A program made the position numbers and the translations under genes. A stretch of DNA of 64,000 nt from Saccharopolyspora galaxeae (GTDB lineage Bacteria; Actinomycetota; Actinomycetes; Mycobacteriales; Pseudonocardiaceae): positions 124,001-188,000 of the forward strand of contig NZ_JADDUE010000011.1 in assembly GCF_016526145.1 (NCBI RefSeq). The letters run 5' to 3'. Below the pieces are notes generated by a model that made no database searches, was not told the origin of the DNA, and was given only the letters and a program-made list of their open reading frames with translations. Positions 25,532 through 35,693 of this stretch are shown one piece after another (position 1 is the stretch's first letter; every line of letters starts with the position of its first letter).

Positions 25532-26356
25532 TCACACCAGGGGTTTTCCGGCCTTGATCCGCCGACGCACGTCCCACAGGTAGTAGTTGAACGGGAACTT
25601 CCGCAGCACCGGCGGCAGCCTGCGCACCACCGCGCCGAGGCGGCGCATCATCCGCTCGAAGCGGCGCTGATCGCGGTCGGTCCACGGCAGCCGCATCTCC
25701 TCCCGGAACCGCGGCGGCAGGAAACCGGTGGTGATGAACTTGTTGAACCCGCCCAGCGGCAGGCTCACCCAGCGCGGCATGAACCCGAGCACCGCGATCT
25801 GGTGCAGGTACGCGCGCACGGTGTCGTCGACGTGCACCTGGTCCAAGGCGTCGTTCCAGTACTCCTCGAACGCCTTCCGGTTCGGCGGCCACATGTCCTC
25901 GGTGACTTGCAGCGTGGTGCCCAGCGTGATGGCGCGCCGGTAGAGCTCGTCGATCTCGTCGTCGGCGAGCTCGCCGATGAGCAGGTTGTAGGTGTCCTCC
26001 ACGCCCCGGTACAGGCAGGCCGCGACCCACAGCTGCAGGTTCTTGTCGAAGGCGTTGTAGCTCACCGGGCTGTCCGGGCCGGAGCGCACCTGCGCGTGCG
26101 AGCGGTTCGTCGCGCGGCGGAACTGCTTGCGTTCCTCGTCGGTGCCCATGGTGGCGACGGCGAGGTAGGTCAGCGTGGTGCGGGTGCGCTTGACCGGGTG
26201 CTTGAAGATGTTGCCGCTTTCGACCTTGCTCTCCACCACGCCGTAGCCGACACCGGGACGGGCGAGCTGCATGATCACGTTCGCGCCGCCTGCGAGCAGC
26301 CCGGCGCCGAGGATCAGTTCGTCCTCGCGCGCCCGGGATTCGACGGGAGCTGTCAT
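25532..26356 (-). CDS. Oxygenase MpaB family protein (DUF2236)
   Basis: A 274-residue protein of the MpaB/Lcp-like (latex-clearing-protein-related) haem oxygenase family. Conserved blocks are ELILGAGLLAGGANVIMQLARPGVGYGVVESKV, the RxxxxRSHAQV motif with the likely haem His (FRRATNRSHAQVR), LQLWVAACLYRGVEDTYNLL and TEDMWPPNRKAFEEYWND. The family is widespread in actinomycetes and mostly uncharacterised. It is divergent from a TetR gene, and the 20-bp palindrome in between strongly suggests repression by it. Confidence 0.85.
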   Translation of the reverse strand: MTAPVESRAREDELILGAGLLAGGANVIMQLARPGVGYGVVESKVESGNIFKHPVKRTRTTLTYLAVATMGTDEERKQFRRATNRSHAQVRSGPDSPVSYNAFDKNLQLWVAACLYRGVEDTYNLLIGELADDEIDELYRRAITLGTTLQVTEDMWPPNRKAFEEYWNDALDQVHVDDTVRAYLHQIAVLGFMPRWVSLPLGGFNKFITTGFLPPRFREEMRLPWTDRDQRRFERMMRRLGAVVRRLPPVLRKFPFNYYLWDVRRRIKAGKPLV

Positions 26357-26387
26357 CGGTCCCTCCTTGACGACCGGGCGGCAAACT

Positions 26388-26407
26388 CTGCTAACGCCCG
26401 TTAGCAG
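26388..26407. promoter_or_regulatory. TetR operator CTGCTAAC-GCCC-GTTAGCAG
   Basis: A perfect 8-4-8 palindrome located 31 bases upstream of the mpaB start and 74 bases upstream of the TetR start. Its length and symmetry are typical of TetR operators, so it probably controls both divergent genes. Confidence 0.8.
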
Positions 26408-26480
26408 ATATGGAAGCGATCTCCCGCCGCGCTGTCAAGGGTTGCGCCGCCGCTGCGCCCGCGATGCCAAGATGGCGGGC

Positions 26481-27107
26481 ATGAACCCCTCTCCCCTGCG
26501 GGTCTACGGCGGCGTCGAAGGCGACCACCGCAAGGCCGAGCGCCGCGGGCAGATCATGGCCGCCGGCCTGGAGCTGCTCGGCACGCCAGGAGCCGAGGGC
26601 GCGCTGACCGTGCGCGGCGTGTGCAAGCAAGCCGGACTGGCCGCGCGCTACTTCTACGAGAGCTTCAGCGACCGCGACGCGCTGGCCGAGGCCGTCTACG
26701 ACCAGGTCATCCGCGACCTGGCGGACAGCGCGCTGGAAGCCGTCGCAGCGGCACCGGTGGACGCGCGGGCCAAAACGCACGCCGGGTTGAGCACCATCGT
26801 GCGCACCATCGCCGACGACCCCCGCCGCGGCAGGCTGCTGTTCGACACCACGACCAGCACCACGCTCGCCCAGCGGCGCAAGAACTCCACCGCGCTGTTC
26901 GCCGGCCTGCTCGGCGGGCAGGCGAAGGACTTCTACGGGCTGGCCGACAGCCCCGACCTGGAACTGTCCACGCAGTTCGTCGTCGGCGGACTAGCGCAGA
27001 CGCTGACGACGTGGCTGGACGGCACCCTGGCGATGAGCCGCGAGGAACTCGTCGAGCACTGCACGGAGATCTTCCTCGCCCTGGGAACGCGCTCCCAGCA
27101 GCCGTGA
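26481..27107 (+). CDS. TetR-family transcriptional regulator
   Basis: A 208-residue regulator. The helix-turn-helix spans about 18-64 (RRGQIMAAGLELLGTPGAEGALTVRGVCKQAGLAARYFYESFSDRDALAEAVYD). The RYFYESF variant at the recognition-helix end is typical of a large actinobacterial TetR subgroup. The C-terminal ligand domain is all-helical. The start may be ATG 26481 or ATG 26472, and neither has a good ribosome site. It is divergent from the MpaB-like oxygenase and converges on ferrochelatase with a 4-base gap. Confidence 0.88.
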   Translation: MNPSPLRVYGGVEGDHRKAERRGQIMAAGLELLGTPGAEGALTVRGVCKQAGLAARYFYESFSDRDALAEAVYDQVIRDLADSALEAVAAAPVDARAKTHAGLSTIVRTIADDPRRGRLLFDTTTSTTLAQRRKNSTALFAGLLGGQAKDFYGLADSPDLELSTQFVVGGLAQTLTTWLDGTLAMSREELVEHCTEIFLALGTRSQQP

Positions 27108-27111
27108 ACGC

Positions 27112-28140
27112 TCAGGCCGACTCCGGCACGCAGCAGCCCGGCGCGCACGTTTCGCCGTTGACACCGCAACCCGCGGCGGGCATCAGCGACAGCTTGCGCG
27201 GGCGCACCTCGTCGGTGTGCTCGGCCAGCAGCTCCACGATCATCTTCGCGAACCGCGGATCGTCGCCGGCCGTAGCAGCGCGGCGGAAACCCATGCCCAG
27301 CTCGGCAGCCTTCTCCGCGGCCTCGTTGTCGAGATCCCAGACCACTTCGAGGTGGTCGGAGACGAATCCGATGGGGCTGAGCACCACCGAGCCGACGCCC
27401 TTGCCGTGCAACTCCTCGATGTGATCGACCACGTCCGGCTCCAGCCACGGCACCTGCGGCGGCCCCGACCGCGACTGCCACACCACGTCGTAGGCGTCCA
27501 CCTCCGCGGCCTCGGCGACCAGCCGGGCGGCCTCGTGCACCTGCCGCGAGTACCACTCCGGGCGCCCGTCCGGGCCGGGCGCGTGATCGGCGCGCAGCGG
27601 GATCGAGTGCGCGGTGAACACCAGCCGCGCGTCCGGGTCGGCCAGCTCGGCCAGCGCCCGGCGGACCGCGTCGGCGTTGGCCTCGATGAACAGCGGGTGG
27701 TCGAAGAACTGCCGAATCTTGACCAGATCGGGTGCGCGCTGGCCGACCGACTCGCGGGCCCGCGCGATGTCCTCGTGGTACTGCTTGCAGCCCGAGTACC
27801 CGCCCCACGCCGAGGTCGCGAACACCAGCGCTCTGCGCACTCCGTCGTCGGCCAGCTGCGCGACGGTGTCCTCGATCATCGGATGCCAGTTGCGGTTGCC
27901 CCAGTAGATCGGCACGTCCCGGCCCTCGGCGCGCAGCTCGTCCTGCAGCGCGGCCATCATCTCGCGGTTGAGCCGGTTGATCGGCGAGACCCCGCCGAAG
28001 TGGTGGTAGTGCTCGGCGACCTCGTCGAGCCGTTCCGGCGGCACTCCCCTGCCTCTGGTGACGTTCTCGAGGAACGGGCGGACCTCTTCCGGGCCCTCCG
28101 GCCCGCCGAACGACAGGAACAGCAGCGCATCAAAGCTCAC
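27112..28140 (-). CDS. hemH: Coproporphyrin ferrochelatase (HemH/CpfC)
   Basis: A 342-residue enzyme that inserts iron into coproporphyrin III (actinobacterial route) or protoporphyrin. It shows [35 protein letters not shown], the catalytic His in [12 protein letters not shown] and the metal-site Glu in [18 protein letters not shown] Cys in the [10 protein letters not shown] segment and the Cys-rich tail [16 protein letters not shown] match the [2Fe-2S] ligands described for mycobacterial ferrochelatase. The order fabG-inhA-hemH is the mycobacterial order, here with a stem-loop between inhA and hemH. Confidence 0.95.
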   Translation of the reverse strand: MSFDALLFLSFGGPEGPEEVRPFLENVTRGRGVPPERLDEVAEHYHHFGGVSPINRLNREMMAALQDELRAEGRDVPIYWGNRNWHPMIEDTVAQLADDGVRRALVFATSAWGGYSGCKQYHEDIARARESVGQRAPDLVKIRQFFDHPLFIEANADAVRRALAELADPDARLVFTAHSIPLRADHAPGPDGRPEWYSRQVHEAARLVAEAAEVDAYDVVWQSRSGPPQVPWLEPDVVDHIEELHGKGVGSVVLSPIGFVSDHLEVVWDLDNEAAEKAAELGMGFRRAATAGDDPRFAKMIVELLAEHTDEVRPRKLSLMPAAGCGVNGETCAPGCCVPESA

Positions 28141-28165
28141 CCGACCATGATGGCGCGGCGCCGGA

Positions 28166-28200
28166 ACGCGCGCGCACGCGGGTGGGGCGTGCGCGCGCGT
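28166..28200 (-). terminator. Inter-gene hairpin between inhA and hemH
   Basis: A 14-bp perfect stem (ACGCGCGCGCACGC arm) with a 7-base loop fills most of the 69-base gap between the inhA stop and the hemH start. With no T-run it may act as an attenuator or RNA-stability element that lowers hemH expression relative to fabG-inhA. Confidence 0.6.
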
Positions 28201-28209
28201 GGCACCGGC

Positions 28210-28977
28210 TCAGCCGCCGAGAGCGTGGTAACCACCGTCGGCCATGATCATCGAGCCGGTGGTGGTCGGCAGCCAGTCCGACAGCGCCGCGCAGATCGTG
28301 CGCGCGACCGGCTCCGGGTCCGTCATGTCCCAGCCCAGCGGAGCGCGCTCGCCCCACTTGTCCTCCAGCGTGGCGAAGTCCGGAATGGACTTGGCCGCCA
28401 TCGTGCGCACCGGCCCGGCCGAAACCAGGTTCACCCGCACCCCGCGCGGACCGACCTCGCGGGCCAGGTAGCGGTTGGTCGACTCCAGCGCCGCCTTGGC
28501 CACGCCCATCCAGTCGTAGCCGGGCCACGCCACGCGCGCGTCGAAGTCCATGCCCACGATCCCGGAGCCCGCGGTCAGCAGCGGCAGCGTCGCGGTGGTC
28601 AGCGACTTCAGCGAGTACGCCGAGATCTGCACACCGGTGGCGACGTCCTCCCACGGCGCCTCCAGGAAATCCCCGCCCAGGCAGGACGGCGGCGCGTAGG
28701 CGATCGAGTGCAGCACCCCGTCCAACGCGGGCAGGTGCTCGCGCACCCGCTCGGCCAGGGTGTCGAGGTGTTCGGCGTTGGTGACGTCGAGCTCCAGCAC
28801 CGGGGCGGGCTTCGGCAGCCTGCCCGCGATGCGCTCGACCAGGCTCAACCGGCCGAAACCGGTCAGCACCACCTCGGCGCCCTGTTCCTGGGCGGTCTTG
28901 GCGGCGTGGAACGCGATCGACGCGTCGGTGATCACGCCGGTGATCAGGATCCGCTTGCCTTCGAGCAATCCGCTCAC
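28210..28977 (-). CDS. inhA: Enoyl-[acyl-carrier-protein] reductase (NADH), InhA-type
   Basis: A 255-residue short-chain reductase that reduces the trans-2-enoyl chain in FAS-II elongation. It shows the glycine motif ITGVITDASIAFHAAKTAQEQGAEVVLTG, the HSIAYAPP segment and the Tyr-x6-Lys catalytic pair in GYDWMGVAKAALESTNRYLAREVG. These and the ITGVITDASIA wording are closer to mycobacterial InhA than to E. coli FabI. The GTG start has GGAGGAAG 6 bases upstream. It follows fabG on the same strand across 118 bases that hold a 20-bp repeat. By known biology this is the isoniazid/triclosan target class. Confidence 0.94.
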   Translation of the reverse strand: MSGLLEGKRILITGVITDASIAFHAAKTAQEQGAEVVLTGFGRLSLVERIAGRLPKPAPVLELDVTNAEHLDTLAERVREHLPALDGVLHSIAYAPPSCLGGDFLEAPWEDVATGVQISAYSLKSLTTATLPLLTAGSGIVGMDFDARVAWPGYDWMGVAKAALESTNRYLAREVGPRGVRVNLVSAGPVRTMAAKSIPDFATLEDKWGERAPLGWDMTDPEPVARTICAALSDWLPTTTGSMIMADGGYHALGG

Positions 28978-28995
28978 GTGCTTCCTCCGCGATGA

Positions 28996-29044
28996 TTGTG
29001 GCCCGCTGGCGCGGGCGGTGAAGGTTGTGGCCCGCTGGCGCGGG
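28996..29044. repeat. Two 20-bp direct repeats upstream of inhA
   Basis: TTGTGGCCCGCTGGCGCGGG occurs at 28996-29015 and again at 29025-29044 (period 29). Each copy includes GCCCGC-TGGC-GCGGG, which can fold into a small hairpin. They lie between the inhA start and the fabG stop, just upstream of the inhA ribosome site. Confidence 0.75.
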
Positions 29045-29095
29045 GTGGGAACCGGCCGCCGAGCCCCGGGCGCGGCGGCAAGAATCCGCCGTTGG

Positions 29096-30128
<1,033 letters not shown>

Positions 30129-33017
30129 ATGACCGCCACCCCGGACAGGGCGACCGCCCAGCCCACCACCACTCACCTTCCGCAGGACTTCGCCGCCGAA
30201 CTGCGCGGCGCGCTCGACGGGCAGGCACGGTTCGACCCCGGAACCCGCGCGCTGTACTCCACCGACGCCTCCAACTACCGGCGCGTGCCGGTCGGCGTGG
30301 TCTACCCGCGCCACGCCGACGACGTCGCCGCCACGGTCGCGCTCGCCCGCGAGCACGGCGTGCCGATCACCGGCCGCGGTGCGGGCACCAGCATCGCGGG
30401 CAACGCCTGCGGCTCCGGCCTGGTGCTGGACTTCGCCCGGCACATGAACCGGATCTCCGAGATCGACCCGCAGGCCCGCACCGCCACGGTCGAACCCGGC
30501 GTCGTGCTCGACACCCTGCAGGCTGCGGCGAAACCGCACGGGCTGGCGTTCGGCCCGGACCCGTCGACGCACAGCCGCTGCACGCTCGGCGGGATGATCG
30601 GCAACAACTCCTGCGGCACGCACTCGGTCGCCTGGGGCAAGACCGTCGACAACGTGCGGTCGCTGGACGTGCTGCTCTCCGACGGGACGCGGCTGCAAGT
30701 CGGCCCTACCGCACCGGCCGAACTGGACGCGCTCTGCGCTCGCGGCGACCGCGTCGGGCGGCTCTACCAGCAGCTGCGGAACCTGCGCGACGAAACCGGT
30801 GAGCTGGTGCGCGGCTCGTTCCCGGACCTGACCCGCCGGGTCTCCGGTTACAACCTGGACCAGCTGCTGCCGGAGAACGGTTTCCACCTCGCCCGCGCGC
30901 TGGTCGGCACCGAAGGCTCCTGCGCCACGGTGCTCGGCGCGACCGTCGACCTCGCCGAAACTCCCGCGGTGCGCACGATGATCGTGCTCGGGTTCGACGA
31001 CAGCTACGCCGCGGCCGACCAGGTGACCCGGCTGCGCGGGCTGGGCGCGCTGGCGATCGAAGGGCTCAGCGCCGAGCTGGTCGACGTGGTCCGCGCCCGC
31101 AACCCGGAATCCCCCGCGCTGCGGCTGCTGCCGGGCGGGCGAAGCTGGCTGCTGGTCGAAGTCGGCGGCGCCGAGCCCGGCGAAGCCGAAGCCGCCGCCG
31201 AGAAGGTGCGCAGCGCCATGGGCTCGCGGGCCGAGTCGGTCGTGCACACCGACCCGGCCCGGATGGGCGCGCTGTGGAAGATCCGCGAGGAGGGCTCGGG
31301 CTATTCCACCCGCATGTCCGACGGGTCCGAACGCTGGTCGGGCTGGGAGGACGCCGCCGTGCCGCCCGAACACCTCGGCAGCTACCTGCGCGAGTTCGAC
31401 CAGCTGCTGGAGCGCCACGGGCGCAAGGGCGTGACCTACGGCCACTACGGCGACGGCTGCATCCACGTGCGCATCGACTTCGATCTGCTCACCGGCGGCG
31501 GTGCGCAGAACTACCGGGAGTTCATGGAGGCCGCCGCTGACCTCGTCGTCTCCCACGGCGGCTCGGTCTCCGGCGAACACGGCGACGGGCAGGCCCGCTC
31601 CGAGTTGCTGGCGCGGATGTACCCGGCGGAGGTGATCAGCGCGTTCGAGCGGTTCAAGTTCGCCTTCGACCCCGACGACCTGCTCAACCCGGGCCAAATC
31701 GTGCGGCCCCGGCCGCTGGACTCCGACCTGCGGCTGCTGGTCGCGCCGCCGAACATCCCCACCCGCACCACGCTGGCGCTGCACGCCGACGACGGCGACC
31801 TCGCCCCGGCGTCGCGGCGCTGCGTCGGCATGGGCAAATGCCTCAACACCACAGGTGGGGTGATGTGCCCGAGCTACCGGGCCACCAAGGAGGAGAAGCA
31901 CTCCACCCGCGGGCGCGCGCACCTGCTGTTCGAGATGCTCAACGGCTCGCTGATCAAAGGCGGCTGGCGCTCCGAAGAAGTGCACGACGCACTCGACCTG
32001 TGCCTGTCCTGCAAGGGCTGCAAGACCGACTGCCCCGTCGGCGTCGACATGGCCACCTACAAGGCCGAGTTCCTGCACCAGCACTACCGCGGGCGCGTGC
32101 GCCCGGCCGCGCACTACTCGATGGGTTTCCTGCCGCTGTGGCTCGCGCTCGGCCAGTACGCGCCCGGCGCGGCCAACCGCGTCCTCAGTGGACCGATCGC
32201 GTCGCTGATCAAGCGGATCGGCGGCATCGCGGCCGAACGCGACATGCCCGCACTGGCCGGGCGCACCCTGCGCTCGTGGTGGCGGCAACGCGAACACCGG
32301 CCCGCGGGCGGTGACCGGGTCGTGCTGTTCCCCGACACCTTCACCAACCACTTCGACCCGCACATCGGCCGGGATGCGGTGCTGGCGCTGGAAAAACTCG
32401 GATCGTCCGTGGAAATCCCGCGCTCGCAAGTCTGCTGTGGACTGACGTGGGCATCCACCGGCCAGCTCGACATCGCCCGCCGCGTGGTGCGCCGCACCGC
32501 GCGGCTGCTGCGCCCGCAGGTCCGCTCCGGCCTGCCGGTCGTCGGCCTCGAACCCAGCTGCACCGCATTCCTGCGCAACGACGCGCTCGAACTCGCACCA
32601 GAGGATCCGGACGTGCGGGCGCTGGCGGAAGCCACCGAAACCTTCGCCGAGCACGTCGAACCCACGCGGTCGCGGTGGGAACGTTCCGGTGACGGCAAAG
32701 CACTGGTGCAGCAGCACTGCCACCAGTACTCCGAACTCGGCTTCGACGCCGACCGCTCGGCGCTGGCCGCCACCGGCACCGATGCGCAGGTGCTCGACGC
32801 CGGCTGCTGCGGGCTCGCGGGCAACTTCGGCTTCGAGCGCGGGCACTACGACGTGTCGATGGCTTGCGCCGAACAAGCACTGCTGCCCGCCGTGCGGCAG
32901 GCCGAACCGGGGACCGAGGTCGTCGCCGACGGGTTCAGCTGCCGCCTGCAGATCCGCCAAGCCACCGAAACCGAACCGGTCCACCTGGCGACCCTGGTCC
33001 GCCGAGCGCTCGACTGA
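30129..33017 (+). CDS. FAD- and Fe-S-binding D-2-hydroxyacid (D-lactate-type) dehydrogenase
   Basis: A 962-residue fusion of a GlcD-like flavoprotein and a GlcF-like iron-sulfur domain. Such proteins oxidise D-lactate or another D-2-hydroxyacid and pass electrons to the respiratory chain. The FAD_binding_4 motif ITGRGAGTSIAGNACGSG and the NNSCGTHSVAWGKT segment are near residues 95-190. The flavin C-terminal domain has GHYGDGCIHVRI and SVSGEHGDGQARSEL. Ferredoxin-type Cys sets follow (RRCVGMGKCL...MCPSY and CLSCKGCKTDCPVG), then two CCG-type domains (VCCGLTWASTGQL and AGCCGLAGNFG). The ATG has AGGAG 9 bases upstream. Confidence 0.9.
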   Translation: MTATPDRATAQPTTTHLPQDFAAELRGALDGQARFDPGTRALYSTDASNYRRVPVGVVYPRHADDVAATVALAREHGVPITGRGAGTSIAGNACGSGLVLDFARHMNRISEIDPQARTATVEPGVVLDTLQAAAKPHGLAFGPDPSTHSRCTLGGMIGNNSCGTHSVAWGKTVDNVRSLDVLLSDGTRLQVGPTAPAELDALCARGDRVGRLYQQLRNLRDETGELVRGSFPDLTRRVSGYNLDQLLPENGFHLARALVGTEGSCATVLGATVDLAETPAVRTMIVLGFDDSYAAADQVTRLRGLGALAIEGLSAELVDVVRARNPESPALRLLPGGRSWLLVEVGGAEPGEAEAAAEKVRSAMGSRAESVVHTDPARMGALWKIREEGSGYSTRMSDGSERWSGWEDAAVPPEHLGSYLREFDQLLERHGRKGVTYGHYGDGCIHVRIDFDLLTGGGAQNYREFMEAAADLVVSHGGSVSGEHGDGQARSELLARMYPAEVISAFERFKFAFDPDDLLNPGQIVRPRPLDSDLRLLVAPPNIPTRTTLALHADDGDLAPASRRCVGMGKCLNTTGGVMCPSYRATKEEKHSTRGRAHLLFEMLNGSLIKGGWRSEEVHDALDLCLSCKGCKTDCPVGVDMATYKAEFLHQHYRGRVRPAAHYSMGFLPLWLALGQYAPGAANRVLSGPIASLIKRIGGIAAERDMPALAGRTLRSWWRQREHRPAGGDRVVLFPDTFTNHFDPHIGRDAVLALEKLGSSVEIPRSQVCCGLTWASTGQLDIARRVVRRTARLLRPQVRSGLPVVGLEPSCTAFLRNDALELAPEDPDVRALAEATETFAEHVEPTRSRWERSGDGKALVQQHCHQYSELGFDADRSALAATGTDAQVLDAGCCGLAGNFGFERGHYDVSMACAEQALLPAVRQAEPGTEVVADGFSCRLQIRQATETEPVHLATLVRRALD

Positions 33018-33029
33018 CCCGGGATCTCG

Positions 33030-33064
33030 CGGCTCGGGTGGCCGTTCCAGCGCCACCCGAGCCG
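33030..33064. terminator. Hairpin terminator after the FAD/Fe-S dehydrogenase
   Basis: A 13-bp perfect stem (CGGCTCGGGTGGC arm) with a 9-base loop, beginning 13 bases after the stop. It lies between convergent genes and can serve both. Confidence 0.8.
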
Positions 33065-33141
33065 GATCGTCGCCTCCGACGGCGAAAACGTCGGCTGATC
33101 TCCGCACCCATCCGCGACTGGCCTCCGGCCGCGACCGACGC

Positions 33142-33864
33142 CTAGATCCCGCTGTCCGCCGAATCCGCGGCCGAGGCGTGCAGCACGCCGTCCAGTTCGG
33201 TGAGGTCGTTGACCAGGTCCGCCACCGGCTGCTTGCCCTGCAGGTGCACCGCCACGACCGCCGTTCGCTGCTCGTCGGCGTCGGTGTCCTCCCGCTCCAC
33301 CTGCAGGTCCAGCACCTTCCAGCCGCGACTGGTGCACAACGTCAGCACGTTGCGCAGCACCCCGTATCCGTCCAGGTAGCCGATGCGCACCACTTGGGGC
33401 TCGCGCAACGCGCTGCGCATCAGTCGCAACACCCGCGGATAGCCCACCGCGACCAGGAAATGCACCGCCGTCGTCGCGGTCCCCAGCAGCAGCAACCCGC
33501 TGCCGCAGGCCGTGCCGATCGCGGCGACCAGCCACACCGTCGCCGCCGTGGTCAGCCCGCGCACCACGTCGCGGCGCACGAAGATCAAACCGGCACCGAT
33601 GAACCCGATGCCGGAGACGATCTGCGCGGCCACCCGGGACGGGTCGAACGAGACCTTGTCGAACTCCAGCACGTCCCCGAAGCCGTACTTCGACACCAGC
33701 ATGAACAGCGCCGCCCCCACCCCGACCAGGGTGTGCGTGCGCAGCCCGGCGCTTTTCGCGCGCAGCTCGCGTTCGAGTCCGACCAAACTGGACAGCACCA
33801 GCGCGGAGCCCAGCTCGACCAGCAGCGGCAGCTCCCGCAAGCCCGTGATCACCTCGTCCGCCAC
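33142..33864 (-). CDS. MgtC/SapB family membrane protein
   Basis: A 240-residue protein with four to five N-terminal membrane helices. It carries the family signature SSLVGLERELRAKSAGLRTHTLVGVGAALFML and GIGFIGAGLIF, then a C-terminal ACT-like cytosolic domain (VVRIGYLDGYGVLRNVLTLCTSRGWKVLDLQVERE). MgtC proteins modulate F-type ATP synthase and low-magnesium survival in other bacteria. The role here is unproven. GTG 33864 is used, and a start 12 codons earlier is possible. It interrupts the mycobacterial-type gene order between the VWA and fabG genes. Confidence 0.87.
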   Translation of the reverse strand: MADEVITGLRELPLLVELGSALVLSSLVGLERELRAKSAGLRTHTLVGVGAALFMLVSKYGFGDVLEFDKVSFDPSRVAAQIVSGIGFIGAGLIFVRRDVVRGLTTAATVWLVAAIGTACGSGLLLLGTATTAVHFLVAVGYPRVLRLMRSALREPQVVRIGYLDGYGVLRNVLTLCTSRGWKVLDLQVEREDTDADEQRTAVVAVHLQGKQPVADLVNDLTELDGVLHASAADSADSGI

Positions 33865-34082
33865 CCCGCGAACGTAGCGCACAGTGGACCGTCCCGGCAC
33901 TGGTGAGATCGACTACCAGCGGTTATGCCGTTCTCAGCGCACTTCCGCGCAGACGGCCGCGACCGGGAGAGGAGCGAGTGCTGAGAGCGCAGTGGTGCTC
34001 GAGACCCCAGCGACATTCGGGACGACAGCGGACTACCGCGACACACCCCGAATCGACCGACTCAACTCGACACCACGCGACC

Positions 34083-34679
34083 TCACCTCGGCCGCCGCGC
34101 CAAGTACACCAGCGCGGGCGGCACGTTGCGCCACACCGTCCGGCTGACCACGGTCTCCTCGAACACCGCCCGCAGATCCGCATGCTGGCGCCGTGCCGGT
34201 GCCGCCCACTGCGTCCACGTGTAGGCGAACTGCGTGAACGCGCCCTGCTCGGTCAGCGAATCCGCCACGAGCCGGATCAGCGGAACCCCGTCCTTCGGCG
34301 TGTGCGCCACCCACGGCAGGCCGCTGACCACCACATCCGCCCGCAGTCCCCGCTCCGAGAGCAACTCCGGAAGCTGTCGCGCGTCCCCGCGCACAACCTC
34401 CACATCGCCGAATCGGGCATCCAGCGAGTCCGCCCACCGCTGGTTGAGCTCCACCGCCAGGTGCCTGCCCCGGCCGCCCAACCGCTGCTGGATCGCCTCG
34501 GTGAACGCACCCGTGCCCGGCCCGAGCTCCACCACCACCGGATCACCCGACGCAGGCACCGGCGCAACCATGTCGCGGGTCAGGTACCGCGAACTCGGAC
34601 CCACCGCGGCCGTGGTGGTCGGAGACTTCACGAACTCACGCAGGAACTCCCCCGCGCCTGCGGCAACGCTCACGTCCAC
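34083..34679 (-). CDS. Class I SAM-dependent methyltransferase (PmtA/KsgA-like)
   Basis: A 198-residue methyltransferase. It shows the SAM-binding VVELGPGTGAFTEAI, ARFGDVEVVRGDARQLPELL (motif III), and SGLPWVAHTPKD at the position of the NPPY-like motif IV. This arrangement is typical of the small phospholipid N-methyltransferase group related to KsgA, but a small-molecule or rRNA target is not excluded. The N-terminal EFLREFVKSPTTTAAVGPSSRYLTRDM matches that group. It follows the VWA gene on the same strand after a short gap. Confidence 0.78.
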   Translation of the reverse strand: MDVSVAAGAGEFLREFVKSPTTTAAVGPSSRYLTRDMVAPVPASGDPVVVELGPGTGAFTEAIQQRLGGRGRHLAVELNQRWADSLDARFGDVEVVRGDARQLPELLSERGLRADVVVSGLPWVAHTPKDGVPLIRLVADSLTEQGAFTQFAYTWTQWAAPARRQHADLRAVFEETVVSRTVWRNVPPALVYLARRPR

Positions 34680-34712
34680 TCCCGTGCTCGAACCTGCGGA
34701 GCACGCCGCGGC

Positions 34713-35693
34713 TCACGGCAACCGCCTGCCGAACAGCAGCGCCAACGCGGCCGCGACGATCGCGGTGAGCGTACCCAGCACCAACCACGGCTTGCTGGCG
34801 TCTGTGTGCTTGATCTCGTAGCCGATCTGCTCGCCCAGCGTCGCGTAGACCCGGCGCAACTGCTCGGCGCTGGCGGCCTTGTGGAACTCCCCGCCGGACA
34901 GGCCCGCGATCTCCTCCATCGCCTCGTCGTCGACGTCCACCGGCTGCGGCTGGCCCTCGATGTCGATGGTGCCGTGCCGGGTGCCGAACGAGATCGTGGT
35001 GATCGGGATGTTCGCCTTCTTCGCCTCGCCCGCCTTGGTGTAAGCCCCGCGCGGCGCGTCCAGGTCCCGCGGGATCGTCTGCCCGCCATCGGCCATCAGC
35101 ACGATCCGCGCAGGCGGCGCACCCTCCGGGCCGCCGACCATCTTGCCGAACGAGTCGATCGCCGACATCGAGGCGTTGATCCCGTCGCCGGTGGCCGTGG
35201 CCTCGGACAGCGTCAGGTTGTCGATCGCCTGCTTCACGCTGGTCCGGTCGGTCGTGGGCATCGTCATCACCGTCGCGGTGCCCGCGAACGACACCAAGCC
35301 CAGGTTGATGCCGGGGGTGAGCTTGTCCGCGAACTCCTTGGCCGCGATCTTCGCCGCCTCCAAGCGGCTCGGCTCGACGTCCTTGGCCATCATCGACAGC
35401 GACACGTCCACGGTCAGCATCACCGTCGCGCGATTGCGCGGAATGCGCTGCTCCGAAGTCGGCCCCGCCAGCGCGATCGTCAGCACCAGCACCGCCACGC
35501 CCAGCAACGCGGGCGGCGCGTGCTTGAACCAGCCCTGCCGCTTCGGCGCCACCCGGTCCAACAGCTCCAGGTTGCTGAACCGCAACGTCTCCTTGCGCGC
35601 ACGCCGCTGCACCCACACGTACCCGGCGACCAGTGCGGCCAGCACCAGCAGCAGCAAGAACCACCAGGGCGAAGCGAAACCCCACAAGCTCAT
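34713..35693 (-). CDS. VWA-domain membrane protein (BatA-like)
   Basis: A 326-residue protein with membrane helices at residues 8-27, near 65 and at the extreme C-terminus. The von Willebrand A domain between them carries the MIDAS start VDVSLSM, the downstream Thr in ATATGDGI and the LMADGG strand. It is the third member of the MoxR-DUF58-VWA set, which acts as a chaperone-like module. Its ATG overlaps the DUF58 stop (ATGA). This corresponds to Rv1481 of the mycobacterial locus by position and architecture. Confidence 0.9.
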   Translation of the reverse strand: MSLWGFASPWWFLLLLVLAALVAGYVWVQRRARKETLRFSNLELLDRVAPKRQGWFKHAPPALLGVAVLVLTIALAGPTSEQRIPRNRATVMLTVDVSLSMMAKDVEPSRLEAAKIAAKEFADKLTPGINLGLVSFAGTATVMTMPTTDRTSVKQAIDNLTLSEATATGDGINASMSAIDSFGKMVGGPEGAPPARIVLMADGGQTIPRDLDAPRGAYTKAGEAKKANIPITTISFGTRHGTIDIEGQPQPVDVDDEAMEEIAGLSGGEFHKAASAEQLRRVYATLGEQIGYEIKHTDASKPWLVLGTLTAIVAAALALLFGRRLP

